Origin: Chondrus crispus
Lineage: Eukaryota; Rhodophyta; Florideophyceae; Gigartinales; Gigartinaceae
Direction: 5' to 3'
Assembly: GCF_000350225.1 (NCBI RefSeq)
Contig: NW_005178809.1
Location: 515,875 to 579,874, forward strand
DNA length: 64,000 nucleotides
Part shown: positions 54,588 through 64,000 of the stretch, in pieces
How the letters are laid out: the number at the start of each line of letters is the position of its first letter
Numbering within the stretch: the first letter of the stretch is position 1
Notes under the pieces: generated by a model
What the model was told of the DNA's origin: nothing
The model's database searches: none
The model's input: only the letters and a program-made list of their open reading frames with translations
Program-made: the position numbers and the translations under genes

Positions 54588-56909
54588 TATTGCCGCGACA
54601 GAGAGAACGATGCGAATTATTGGGAACTGCGCTGTCGCCGAGTCTTTCCGGACGAATTCTTTGTCTCGGTCCCGGTTCCCGTGTGGGACTAGACGACACT
54701 TACCTTTAGCTTTCCTCCTTCTCCGTCGGTCTTGACTTGGAAGAAGTGGTGGGAAGAAATCACATTGGCATGTCGTGGGAGATCCCCATACGGCACTTCC
54801 TTGTATGCCTCAGCTTGTGCGTATTTTTCTTTCTCCTCGGCTATGGCCTGATCAACGATCCATCGCGGAGCAAATTGGAGTTTGAATTCAGAGGTGGGCC
54901 TGTTCCCAACCACTTCCTGAATTTGTTGAAGGACCTTTTGCTTCGACGATGCAAGATGAAAAAGCAGCCTCGACGGAGCTACAACGTCTGTGGTTCCGAT
55001 GTCTTTTTCCGGCTGTGGGGGCTCGTGAGTTGAGTTCAAATCGAGAGTGCTACTCGAAGTTGAGACTGGATACCGTGTTCCAAACAAGCAATTGCAGCGA
55101 TCGATGGACCTTGTGTTGACATCCAGCAAAGGGTTGTTCAACCTCTTCGGCTTTGAGGATTCTAATAAGATTTTTGATATGGGGTGGAAAGCCCACAGAG
55201 CCTCTTCCGTCCTGAACTCGGAGATGTCCGTCAGATCGCCGGGTGCTCCAAGTCAGGAAGGCTGTCTACATTCGCCGCCTCTTGCTGCCCTGCAGACCCT
55301 TCCGGTCTGCTTGGAGGCGACTTGTCACTCGCATTCGGCATCTCTTCCAACTCCGAGAAGAGCGGAGGGGGTGCCGATGTCGGAGGGAACATACCTTCTT
55401 CAAAGTCCTCATCAATGACGGAGTACGACCGTGGGAATACGAAGTCCATGTCATCCAACTCAGCAAGTAGAGGGGAGGACGGAGCTTTCCGAACGTCCTC
55501 ATATGCCGCTCTTATTGGCTTACCAATGTGATCCTGACGCCTTGAAAGGACGACGAAGTGGGGCTGTGGGTTCCGCACGTACGCGTGTTCCCACGAGCCG
55601 AACTTTGGGCCTCTCTTGAAGTAATACACCGGGTCATCACGTGATAACTGGGCGGCTTGAAGCACTTGTGGACATCGCGACTTGTCGAGGAGCCTCAAAG
55701 CTCTTCGTGACACTTGCTCGTTATGCGCAGTGATGAGATCAGCGGACAGATTTGCTTGAGGGAGACCAACAAACGAGGGGGTGTAACCAAGAGTCATCTC
55801 GAAGCTGCTCAGTGACTTGCTTCCATATAGAATGTTGCTCAGATACACGGCACGTGAGACCACGTCTTTCCTTTCAACTGAGTCAACACTGCACGCCGAG
55901 GAGTTTGATGCATCCTTTAGAAGACGTTGGATAAGCGCACGGACAACCGCATTCTTCCGCTCCACGACGCCGAGTTTGTTTGACGTCGGGCTGGACGCGG
56001 TTCAAAACGTATTGAGAAGTACCTTAGGGCTTCGGCAAAACAGGAGTTGAAAAACTCGATGTTTCCCGATATGATTGACGGTGCACCGTGAACGTTTACC
56101 CATGCGACTTACAATTGGCGAGCTGCTTCGTCCATCTCACGGGTCCGCATCAGGGATGCTACTGAATAACCCGTATGGACATCCACCATATGTAAGATGG
56201 GGGCGTTCTCGAACTCCGCACAGAAGAAGAAGTCGAGTTGGACATGGTTGTTGAACGAGGCGAGTATTTTCCCAAAGGATATCTTCCGCGATTGGAGTGG
56301 GCGGCCTGTTTCTTTGCAGCTAGTGCACTTCTCGACGGCTCTCTGAAGTGCTTGTTTTAGCACAGGAGTCATCACTCTTCCTCGACGACACAGCGTCTCC
56401 ATGTCTTGAAGGGCAAGGTGTGAATATCCATGAAGCTTGTTGGCGAAGCGACCGGCGATTCTGCCATATCGAAACCTTGCCTTCATGGTTTCTGCCGGCG
56501 GGATAGTGGACGCATATGAGACTTCCGTGGAGAAGAACGTTACAAAGGAGGATGTTTTGGACGGAACGACGAGAAGAAATGTGCGAACCGCATCGGGGTC
56601 ACTCGACATTGTTGGTTCGGTGTATGTGTTGAACGTGAGACGTTTTGACGAGAGGTTTCTCACTCCTTTTGGAATAACCAAAAGGTTCTCCGGTCCAAGC
56701 TGGTACGAACGGTGAAGGATCTCGTTACTCAGAAGAAGGAATCCATCTCCTCTCGTGACGTAGAACGGAATTTTGACTTCCGTTCCACTCATGTCGGTCA
56801 CGGGAAGGTCCCACACTCCAATAGTGACCTCGGCGTCGCTACAATTCTTGCCGTATCCATGCAAGAACGGTTCACAGTCTAGCCTTCGAAGTTTGAACGG
56901 AATGTTCAT
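54588..56909 (-). pseudogene. copia protease/integrase to RT linker, broken
   Basis: Protein-like minus segments in several frames. 56109-56909 contains the integrase zinc-binding region (SHLALQDMETLCRRG, KCTSCKETGRP) and first catalytic Asp (HVQLDFFFCAEF). 55231-55965 begins with the Glu region (ERKNAVVRALIQRLL) and the integrase tail. 54689-55141 is the linker before RT (KEVPYGDLPRHANVISSHHF). The second catalytic Asp region near 56000-56100 is damaged. At least three frameshifts. Confidence 0.85.
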
Positions 56910-57031
56910 GGCAGTGCAGAGGGCTGCGGCGCAAGAAATCCCTCCAACACTTCTGGGACATCCCGGATCAATAATGGGATTTGGATCTGAGATTCTCGGA
57001 TTGATATCGGAGGAGGCTCCGGGATGGCTGA

Positions 57032-58354
57032 CTAGGCTTGCCTGTTTGACGAACCGCCGGAGCCTCTCCGAAAAAACGAGGGATGTGCCCCGGAGCCGCC
57101 GTCACTGGGGTCTCGGCGCGTCCTCTTTTTCTTGGTGAAGGCGCTAGGTTCCTTGCACTCTGCTGCCCCTCTGTAGTGACCACGCTCTCCGCAGTCATAG
57201 CAAATGGACTGGGTCTCGTGATCCGAAGACAGCTGCCTCTTGCGACTGCCTGGAGATGCGTTACCACGGCTAGAGGGTGGACCCATTCGAGTGTCCTTCT
57301 TCTGCCCGTGACGTGAGCCGACTTCAGAGAGTCTGTCGAAGATGCTTGCAGGGCCAGGCTTGCCATGGGTGCCAATGAGAGACTTGATCTTGCCGTCAAC
57401 CAAGGCTTGGACGTCCTTCATGGAGAACGGGGGAGAATCCATTGACGTTGTCTGGGCCAGATTCCTCAGCACGATCACCGCGTCGTCAAGGTTGAGCCTG
57501 CAAGAAGTGCACCGCGGAAGGAAAGAGTCAGCAACTGACGTCTTCGCAGCATTATTCTCTGGAGTCACCTTTAGGTCTTGGACTGCAATGTCCAAGGAGC
57601 GGATGAAGCTGATTATTTGCGATCTGAAGTCGGAGAGAGCCTTCATATAATCATCGGCCGTGGACTCTGACTCGCGAAGTGGAACGTCAACCTTCTTCAG
57701 CTTCTCGGATATCTTGAGGACTTTCTCGAGATGCACCTTGGATACCTTTTCGGTGTCGACGACTGCCCACTCCTTGTTTCGGGCTTCGGCATGCGAAATT
57801 AGTTGGAGCTTGGCATTGGTCAACGTTCCCTCCTCTATGTTTGCGTTATTGAGGAGGGTAATCGCCAAAACTTCACCTATCTGCGAAGAAGAAGAAGTGT
57901 TGGCGTGCAGCAAGTGCTTGGCTGCCAAACCTCAGAACCTCGAGACGAAGCTGGAGAGCTTCTCGTTCCTGTCTCGGCGACACGAGGTGATCTTCTGGTA
58001 TGATGCGATGAGCCTTGTGACCATGGCAATCGGTGGGCCTACAGCGACAAGCTCGACGATGGAGAGTGCCGCTTGCACGGGATCATCCATCTGAAGGTAG
58101 TAGAGCTGTCCTTTGGACCGGGCTTCATCGACGATTGCCTTCTGAGCTTCCGGAAGGCCGCGCTCATAGAGTGTTCGTCCGAGGAGCTTGAACATCGTCT
58201 GAAAAGTGCGATCGGTGCCTTGGTCGTGGGCGACTTTAAGTGAGTCGACCCATTGTCCAACCTTCTTGCGCCAGGCTTCAAGATCGCCATCGGCAGCGAA
58301 GAGAGGCGGATCGAAGAATCCTGATAATTTACTCATCTTTCCCCCTGGGCCCAT
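57032..58354 (-). pseudogene. copia gag with zinc knuckle, one stop
   Basis: One minus frame from ATG 58354 with a TGA at 57932-57934. The first part has a gag-like helical region (LEAWRKKVGQWVDSLKVAHD). The C-terminal part carries a CCHC-type knuckle (CYDCGERGHYRGAAEC) and a basic, Gly-rich tail. It starts directly after the 5' LTR, and the ATG lies in the would-be primer-binding segment, so the ATG six codons later may be the real one. Confidence 0.85.
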
Positions 58355-58357
58355 AAC

Positions 58358-58643
58358 TGTGGGAGAACGGGAACGATGAGGTTAGTAGTAGCTGCGCTCG
58401 TCGCATGAAGCGGCGGGGGAAAGGAGTCGCGAGAGCGAGGAGGATGGGGATACTTCGGATGTCGAGTCTCGAGACTTTTCGCCGGCGCTGTCGGACGGTA
58501 GCAAGTTACCCCCGAGGGTCGGTTGGGATACCGCCTTCGGATTTTAATATATCCGGATTTCCCGCCGGCGCGTCGAACGGATACTTTCCCTTTTTCCCAG
58601 ATTTAGGGCTAACCAGATAAACTGCAACTTCTATCTTCCCACA
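58358..58643 (-). repeat. copia 5' LTR
   Basis: 286 bp matching 18289-18574. Followed outward by TAAAC, which resembles the TATAC at the other end (4 of 5). Confidence 0.92.
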
Positions 58644-60486
58644 TAAACTGTACCCTTGGGTACAATATGTTCAGTCTCGAGATAGTTTGAGGGCAGCATG
58701 CATTTTCGCTCAACTCTGCCGTAGTGTTGCCTCTTCATACGGTATCTTCCGTCTTTTCTCATTGTAGTCGATCGTTTTCAAACATGCCCCTTGCATCGCG
58801 CAGCGATTGCACATAGCTCCATGCATTCCTTTTGTACGAATACTGTGACAAATGTATATGAGAGCTGTCATTCTCACTCTTTTGAAATAATTCATTAACT
58901 CTGCCAATGCCACTGCGCCCCAAAGCATTGCGGAGCAGTTGTACTGCGAGAGCGTTCTTCTCGACGAAAATGCAATCGCATTGATAAAAAATGCAAGGCC
59001 GGCGCAAAAGCCCTTAGAGCACCCCTATCAGTGCTGTGTATATGTAAATATTTGGCATATAGAGATACATATAGCCTCTTTCATCCCTATCGGACTGGAT
59101 ATCTCCAAAAATTTGGCCTTTTTGGCTATATCTATCTCTATATTGGAAGCCGGATGGCGACAAATTTACTCATTTGACCATATAGAGACGCGAATTACAT
59201 GGCGCCACTTGGCCAAAAGACCATAGAACAGTGTCAATACAGTACCTCTCGTACTCGATGCCCCGCACCCCTCGTACACTATGCCCTATCAGGGCACTTC
59301 AATTTCAAATCTACAACTACTAAAATCGTTGTCTGTGTGTCTGTCTGTATGTCCTTGCGCTCCCGCGTTGCCATTGGCGCACGGGGGCGGCGCCGCGGTG
59401 ACAAGTGGCGGCCACGTGCGGGGCGTCCTGGCCGCAGGCCAGGCCGCCACGGGTACACGTGGCGTGACAAGTGGCGCGCCCCATTAATTTTATTTTGAAT
59501 TTCGAACTGTTACACCAATGCGGCACTACAGTAGCGTGCCGGTGACAAGTGGCGACACGTGGCGGCGCCCCTGGTGACAAGTGGCGGTGAGGCGAAAGCG
59601 CGCACGAATAGAAACCTTTTTTACATAGCGGCACGTCGGCAGCACAGTACCGGCTTTCGAGTTCAACAACCTTCAGCAATTTTTCACCACGTGACGGTTC
59701 CCTGGTAGCGTGGTGACCAGAGTCTGGGCAAGGCAGCGATCGTGATTCTATGCCGGCTTAGTAGTGGGTTGAATACGGCATTCCCCGCGAAAAGTTTACC
59801 GGATTGCTTGACGGCATCCGGATAGTCCCTAGGTGCTATTGCGCTTTGCTTTTAGTAAAGCGTGGTAGTCTGCCGCTGTGCAGGAAGCCTAATCCGATAG
59901 CACACCATTTCTTGGTGTTGTAGTATCGGGCTCGGAACAACGGCCTCCGCAGAGCAATCTGCGGACGTCGGACTGACGTTGTTTTCAACGTCGACAACGA
60001 AGATCAAACGCAGCCTCCGTCAAACTATAGAGGCTGCAAGAAGACCCAGTGTAGGTGCCGTTAGGGCTTGGGAAACCTAACCACCGCACTGAGGGAAAAG
60101 GGAGCGCGCGTACATAGCGACCCCGGCGGGAAGAGCCTTGCAAGAGGTTCTTTCTAATACCGGGCTCCCTGGGAGTAGAAATAGACAAGGTGGTCGTACT
60201 CTGAGTATTAATACTGTACCCTGTGTATACTAGGACCATTAGTCTATTTCTATTTCTATTTCGTTTTTGGTTCTTTTGAATCACAGGATAGTACAAGACA
60301 ATAAAGGCCCTATATTGTTACTCTTTTGCTAAGTGCTCTTGCGGACGACCTAGCTGGCTGACGTTGCGTTTAGACCTTTGAGGACTGCTTGCTACGACTC
60401 ATAGCGATCTACAACGGACCCCTCGCACTTGCGTCAACCCTAGCTGCACTTGCAGGGATAACACTAGCGCGCCGAGCAGAACATAA
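58644..60486. other. intergenic before Helitron gene
   Basis: No gene seen. Contains a GTACCCTTGGGTAC palindrome (58650-58663), a motif repeated four times (59398-59586), and probably the Helitron 5' terminus, which I could not place. Confidence 0.45.
59398..59586. repeat. four dispersed copies of GTGACAAGTGGCG
   Basis: Exact 13-mers at 59398, 59464, 59542 and 59574, in GC-rich DNA with CACGTGG-type sequence between them. Possibly binding sites in the control region of the Helitron downstream. Confidence 0.8.
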
Positions 60487-63400
60487 ATGGCGGAAACAGC
60501 GGGCGAAGACGTGGCAGAAGCAAGACGGCAGCAAAGAAACGCGCGTGCAAGGGAAAGAAGAGCGCAAGAGTCTGAGTCTGACGCTCAAGCACGTCGTGAG
60601 GCACGTCGAGCCCGTGCGAGAATCCGGACGGGGCAACAAACCGAATCTCAGAGGGAAGCGCGTCGTCAAGCCAACCGTGAACGTGCTGCAGCACGAAGAG
60701 CAGCAGAGACGTCTGAGCAGCGCGAGGAGCGTCTCCGTCGACTGAGGGAGAGAGCCAGGGTGCGCAGAGCGGGAGAAACCACCCCCCTCCGAAATGCGCG
60801 GCGCGAAGCGGATTGCATTGCGACACGAGGCACTAGAGCGGAGGAATGTACTCCTATTCGTGAGGGGCGGCGAGAATCGGATCTTATTGCAACGCAAAGA
60901 GGCCGAGCCGAGGAAAATACTCCACTGAGATCTTCGAGACAGGAGTCGAATCGCTTGGCAATGCGACAAGCAAGAGCTGTGGATATATCCCCTGTCATAG
61001 CTGCGCGGCAAAGATCCGACCGCCAGGCTCGAAGTGCCTCTCGACAGCTCTTCCCTCCACTACCTGAGTCCTCTCCTTCGTACCGCGATCTCGGCATGAT
61101 CCGTGTTGAGTGTTCACACTGCAAAGCTCTGCATTTCGTCCAGGAACGCATCGGGGGCAGCTCTGCCGCAAGGCCCATTTTTTCCACATGCTGTGGGAAG
61201 GGGAAGCTGTCATTGCCGCTTCTCCCCGACCCGCCAGCTCTTCTGCGCTCTCTTCTCATCGATGATACTCCAAGGGCCTGCAGCTTCCGTAAGAACATTC
61301 GAGCATACAATGTAGCGCTATCGATGGCATCTGTGGTCGCCAAATGGGTGAACAGAGGTCCCGGTCCTTCTAATTTTAACCCCACAATGACGATGCAGGG
61401 CGGGATGTACCATTACATGGGTCCCATGATGCCATCCGAAGGGCGGGCGCCTTCCTATGCTTCCGTTTACATTCATGACACTGACTACGCCACCCAGACG
61501 CACACAAGGCTTGGAACCTCTAGACAACTGGAAGAGGCACTGATGACGCAACTGACACACATGCTGCACGAATGCAACCCCTACGTGCAGACGTTTCTGT
61601 GTATGCGAGAATGGGCTCAATCTCCCCAAAACAACTGTCCTGCCACGTACCAGATGGTCATCCATGCCGACCGCAGGCCAAGTCATGAGCACGTGCGCCG
61701 GTACAATGGTCCCGAAGCTTCTGAAGTCGCCGCATTGATCCCTGGAAATGAAGACGGAGAGATTGGGCGAAGAGATATCGTCGTGCGCAGGAGAGGGACT
61801 CTGAACAGTAACGGGAACGAAGTGCTGGATCCGATTTCAGTCAGTCATCGCGCATACGATCCATTGAGTTACGTGCTTTTGTTCCCGAACGGTAGAGATG
61901 AATGGTATCCAGAGCTTCGATTCTCCAGTGTTCAAGACGGCAGACGTACCAAGATTACTCCGATGATGTACTACGGATGGCATTTGTTCGAAAGATCAGG
62001 CGAGTTCAGCACAATCTTGCACGCAGCACGACTCTTTCAGCAATACTTGGTTGACCAGTTCTGCAAAGTGGAGGCAGAAAGGCTTTCTTATCTCCGCCAC
62101 AACCAGACACAACTTCGAGCCGCCGACTACACCTCACTGCGCGACAGCCTAGGAGACTCCCGTCGTGCTGAAGATGAAGCCGATGCCGTGCGTGCGGGAC
62201 GACTGTTCATTCTCCCTTCCACGTACATTGGAGGTGACCGCTATATGAGGCAGCAGATGCACGACATCATTGCTATATCGAACCAAATTGGCCACCCGGA
62301 CATCTTCCTCACCATGACATGCAATCCAAGCTGGCCGAAGATCACAAGAGCCCTACTGCCGAACCAAACGCCTCAGGACAGACCGGATCTGTGCGCACGT
62401 GTGTTTCGTCTCAAAATGAAAGATCTCATGTCCTTGGTCATCAACGAAGAAGTATTCGGAACCGTTGTTGCCCATGTACGAGTCATCGAGTTTCAGAAAC
62501 GCGGTCTTCCCCACGCTCACGTTGTATTTTTCCTAGATGAAGTCTCCAAGAATGATCTGCGTACTCCCGAAAACGTCGACCGCATTATCTCTGCCGAGAT
62601 CCCGTCTGCCCAAGATCCAGAACTCCAAGAGGTCGTGCTCAAGCATATGATTCACAATCCATGTGGAGAACACAATCCAACAGCCGTGTGCATGGGCGAG
62701 CGGTACTGCAGGAAAGGGTTTCCAAAATCGTTCAAACACGAAACCAGCCAGTCCGACAGTGAGTACTACATCACGTACCGAAGAAGGGCACCCTCTGCAG
62801 GTGGCGTCTCCATCGAGCGACCCTCCCGTATTGGCCGACGACAGCAACCCGTCGTGGTAGACAACTCCTGGGTCGTTCCTCACAGTCCTGTGCTTCTACG
62901 TTCATTCGCTTGCCATTTGAATGTTGAACTCTGCGTGTCACGCGTTGGCGGAATCAAGTACCTCTTCAAGTATGTGTGCAAGGGACAAGACCGAGTGACC
63001 ATGGAAATCACTGCCGAGAACGAGCGCTACGACGAGATCTCCAACTTCCAAGATGCCAGATACGTTTCGGCATCGGAGGCCGCATGGAGGTTATTCTCCT
63101 TTGACATTGTAGACCGCAATCCTCCAGTAGTCAGGCTTGCAGTGCATCTGCCCAACCACCACACGGTTTACTTTGAGGAAGGGCGAGAGCAGGAGGCGGC
63201 GCTTCGACCAGCAACAGGCACGAAGCTGACCGAGTGGTTTAAAGCCAACGAGAAGTACCCAAGCGCGCGGCATATTCGGTACCACAAGTTTCCAAAGTAC
63301 TTTACGTGGAAGACACGCACCAAGTCATGGAGTCCAAGAGCAACCCTGCGAAGACGGAACGCCACCAGCGAAGAGGAAGCCTACGATTTCAGTGGTACAG

Positions 63401-64000
63401 GTGCCAACGTAGTCGGTCGAATCTACACTGTCAGTCCGAGGGAGGGTGAGCGCTACTTTCTTCGCCTCCTCCTCACACAAGTGCCAGGGGCAACATCCTT
63501 CGAGAACTTGCGAAATATCGACGGCGAGCAGTGCACCAGCTTCCGACAAGCTTGCTTACGACTCGGTTTACTGGCCGACGATGCCGAGTGGAAGCACGCA
63601 ATCCGAGATTCATTCCGGTCAAGCTTCGTTCCTCTTTCTCATCTGTTTGCTACGATTCTGGCACACTGCCAGCCTTCGGACCCTCTCTCGCTGTGGAACG
63701 ACCACCTGGACATGTTTCTCACCGATATTCGCAATCGTGCACGCAGACAACCCATTCGAAGACAGCAGCTTCGCGATGATCACCACGCCACATCTTACGT
63801 ACTTCGAGAGGTACAGGAGGCTCTGCAGACCGTGCGATCCGACTGGACGCTCGCAAACTTCGGACTCCCACTGCCCGATGACAGCCTGCCCGCTTTGGAA
63901 CAGCAAAACGAGATCGAGACCCCCGAAGCACGAGCGCGGCAGTGGGAAGGGCGACTACAGACGTCGTTGCCGCTGTTGAACACAAATCAACGTCATGCCT
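60487..64000 (+). CDS. Helitron Rep/helicase, N-terminal part, runs off window
   Basis: Open from ATG 60487 to the window end: at least 1,171 codons, no break. Residues 1-190 are strikingly Arg-rich repeats (ARRxAR-like) and may bind DNA. Residues about 205-260 hold the Helitron Cys motif (CSHCKAL...CCGKGKLSLP). Then come SYVLLFPNGRDEWYP and the Helitron-like N domain (RLFILPSTYIGG, FLTMTCNPSWPK). The Rep HUH motif is GLPHAHVVFFL (codons near 62505-62535), and the tyrosine region is KYLFKYVCKG (near 62960). The last residues (LNTNQRHA) match the start of the Pif1-type helicase domain, which lies outside. Nicks DNA and transposes by rolling-circle replication. The intact frame suggests recent activity. 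Confidence 0.93.
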   Translation, partial: MAETAGEDVAEARRQQRNARARERRAQESESDAQARREARRARARIRTGQQTESQREARRQANRERAAARRAAETSEQREERLRRLRERARVRRAGETTPLRNARREADCIATRGTRAEECTPIREGRRESDLIATQRGRAEENTPLRSSRQESNRLAMRQARAVDISPVIAARQRSDRQARSASRQLFPPLPESSPSYRDLGMIRVECSHCKALHFVQERIGGSSAARPIFSTCCGKGKLSLPLLPDPPALLRSLLIDDTPRACSFRKNIRAYNVALSMASVVAKWVNRGPGPSNFNPTMTMQGGMYHYMGPMMPSEGRAPSYASVYIHDTDYATQTHTRLGTSRQLEEALMTQLTHMLHECNPYVQTFLCMREWAQSPQNNCPATYQMVIHADRRPSHEHVRRYNGPEASEVAALIPGNEDGEIGRRDIVVRRRGTLNSNGNEVLDPISVSHRAYDPLSYVLLFPNGRDEWYPELRFSSVQDGRRTKITPMMYYGWHLFERSGEFSTILHAARLFQQYLVDQFCKVEAERLSYLRHNQTQLRAADYTSLRDSLGDSRRAEDEADAVRAGRLFILPSTYIGGDRYMRQQMHDIIAISNQIGHPDIFLTMTCNPSWPKITRALLPNQTPQDRPDLCARVFRLKMKDLMSLVINEEVFGTVVAHVRVIEFQKRGLPHAHVVFFLDEVSKNDLRTPENVDRIISAEIPSAQDPELQEVVLKHMIHNPCGEHNPTAVCMGERYCRKGFPKSFKHETSQSDSEYYITYRRRAPSAGGVSIERPSRIGRRQQPVVVDNSWVVPHSPVLLRSFACHLNVELCVSRVGGIKYLFKYVCKGQDRVTMEITAENERYDEISNFQDARYVSASEAAWRLFSFDIVDRNPPVVRLAVHLPNHHTVYFEEGREQEAALRPATGTKLTEWFKANEKYPSARHIRYHKFPKYFTWKTRTKSWSPRATLRRRNATSEEEAYDFSGTGANVVGRIYTVSPREGERYFLRLLLTQVPGATSFENLRNIDGEQCTSFRQACLRLGLLADDAEWKHAIRDSFRSSFVPLSHLFATILAHCQPSDPLSLWNDHLDMFLTDIRNRARRQPIRRQQLRDDHHATSYVLREVQEALQTVRSDWTLANFGLPLPDDSLPALEQQNEIETPEARARQWEGRLQTSLPLLNTNQRHA

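Larger units (their letters stand above)
18289..58643 (-). mobile_element. copia-type LTR retrotransposon split by a giant insertion
   Basis: Minus-strand element whose two parts lie 33 kb apart. The 5' part (54083-58643) holds the 5' LTR, gag, integrase and RT. The 3' part (18289-21173) holds RNase H, an antisense gene and the 3' LTR. Both LTRs are exactly 286 bp with TGTGGGA...TCCCACA ends and about 12 differences. Removing 21174-54082 and one GT joins RT to the RNase H region in a continuous frame. The outer flanks TATAC and TAAAC match at 4 of 5 bases, a plausible mutated target duplication. Without the insertion the element is about 7.4 kb. Confidence 0.85.

Noticed and set aside
60409-61385. 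Two long minus-strand frames of 200 and 239 codons.
   Set aside because: Antisense shadows of the Arg-rich Helitron Rep coding sequence.

Overview
The window is nuclear DNA from a eukaryote. The genes are intronless or nearly so, plant-type organelle proteins sit beside an archease and a secreted Hint (Hedgehog C-terminal-like) protein, and the gene-poor rest is filled with LTR retrotransposons and DNA transposons. This fits an intron-poor, transposon-rich red alga such as a Chondrus-type florideophyte. That assignment is inference; no rRNA, tRNA or organelle marker was found.

Layout. 1-8.3 kb is the host-gene region: a small protein with an acylation-type N-terminus (981-1433), a DEAD-box helicase resembling plant chloroplast RH58 (2618-4276), archease (4552-5166, minus) and a secreted beta-propeller-like/Hint protein (6306-8291, minus). 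8.3-14.7 kb has no supportable gene but holds a G-rich tandem repeat, a perfect hairpin and a Tc1/mariner-type MITE. 14.7-17.4 kb is a decayed PIF/Harbinger transposon: a broken transposase on plus facing a Myb/SANT-like accessory protein on minus.

18.3-58.6 kb is, I conclude, one set of nested insertions. (1) A copia-type retrotransposon on the minus strand has 286-bp LTRs at 18289-18574 and 58358-58643. (2) Between its RT and RNase H regions sits a giant DNA transposon, 21174-54082, with 17-bp perfect inverted ends (CACAGGAAGGTCAAAAT) and a GT target duplication. It carries a CACTA/EnSpm-like transposase and cargo that looks epigenetic: a DNA N6-adenine/N4-cytosine-type methyltransferase fused to a SET domain, and a large protein ending in a 2OG-Fe(II) dioxygenase-like fold. 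(3) Inside that sits a 15.3-kb chromodomain gypsy element, 38525-53781, with 1.05-kb LTRs and a GACGC target duplication. (4) A 494-bp TIR element with a GCACG duplication sits inside one gypsy LTR. Both retrotransposons also carry a protein-coding region on the opposite strand between pol and the 3' LTR. The copia one has a papain-like Cys...His...Asp arrangement.

Most transposon genes are broken by stops and frameshifts. Exceptions are a 691-codon nuclear-looking gene in the giant element (21886-23961), the gypsy gag, and a Helitron Rep reading frame that runs uninterrupted from 60487 off the end of the window.

How they relate: the host genes are independent single-copy genes. The 18-58 kb block records sequential invasion. 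LTR divergence by eye (about 4 percent for copia, about 3 percent for gypsy) agrees with the nesting order.
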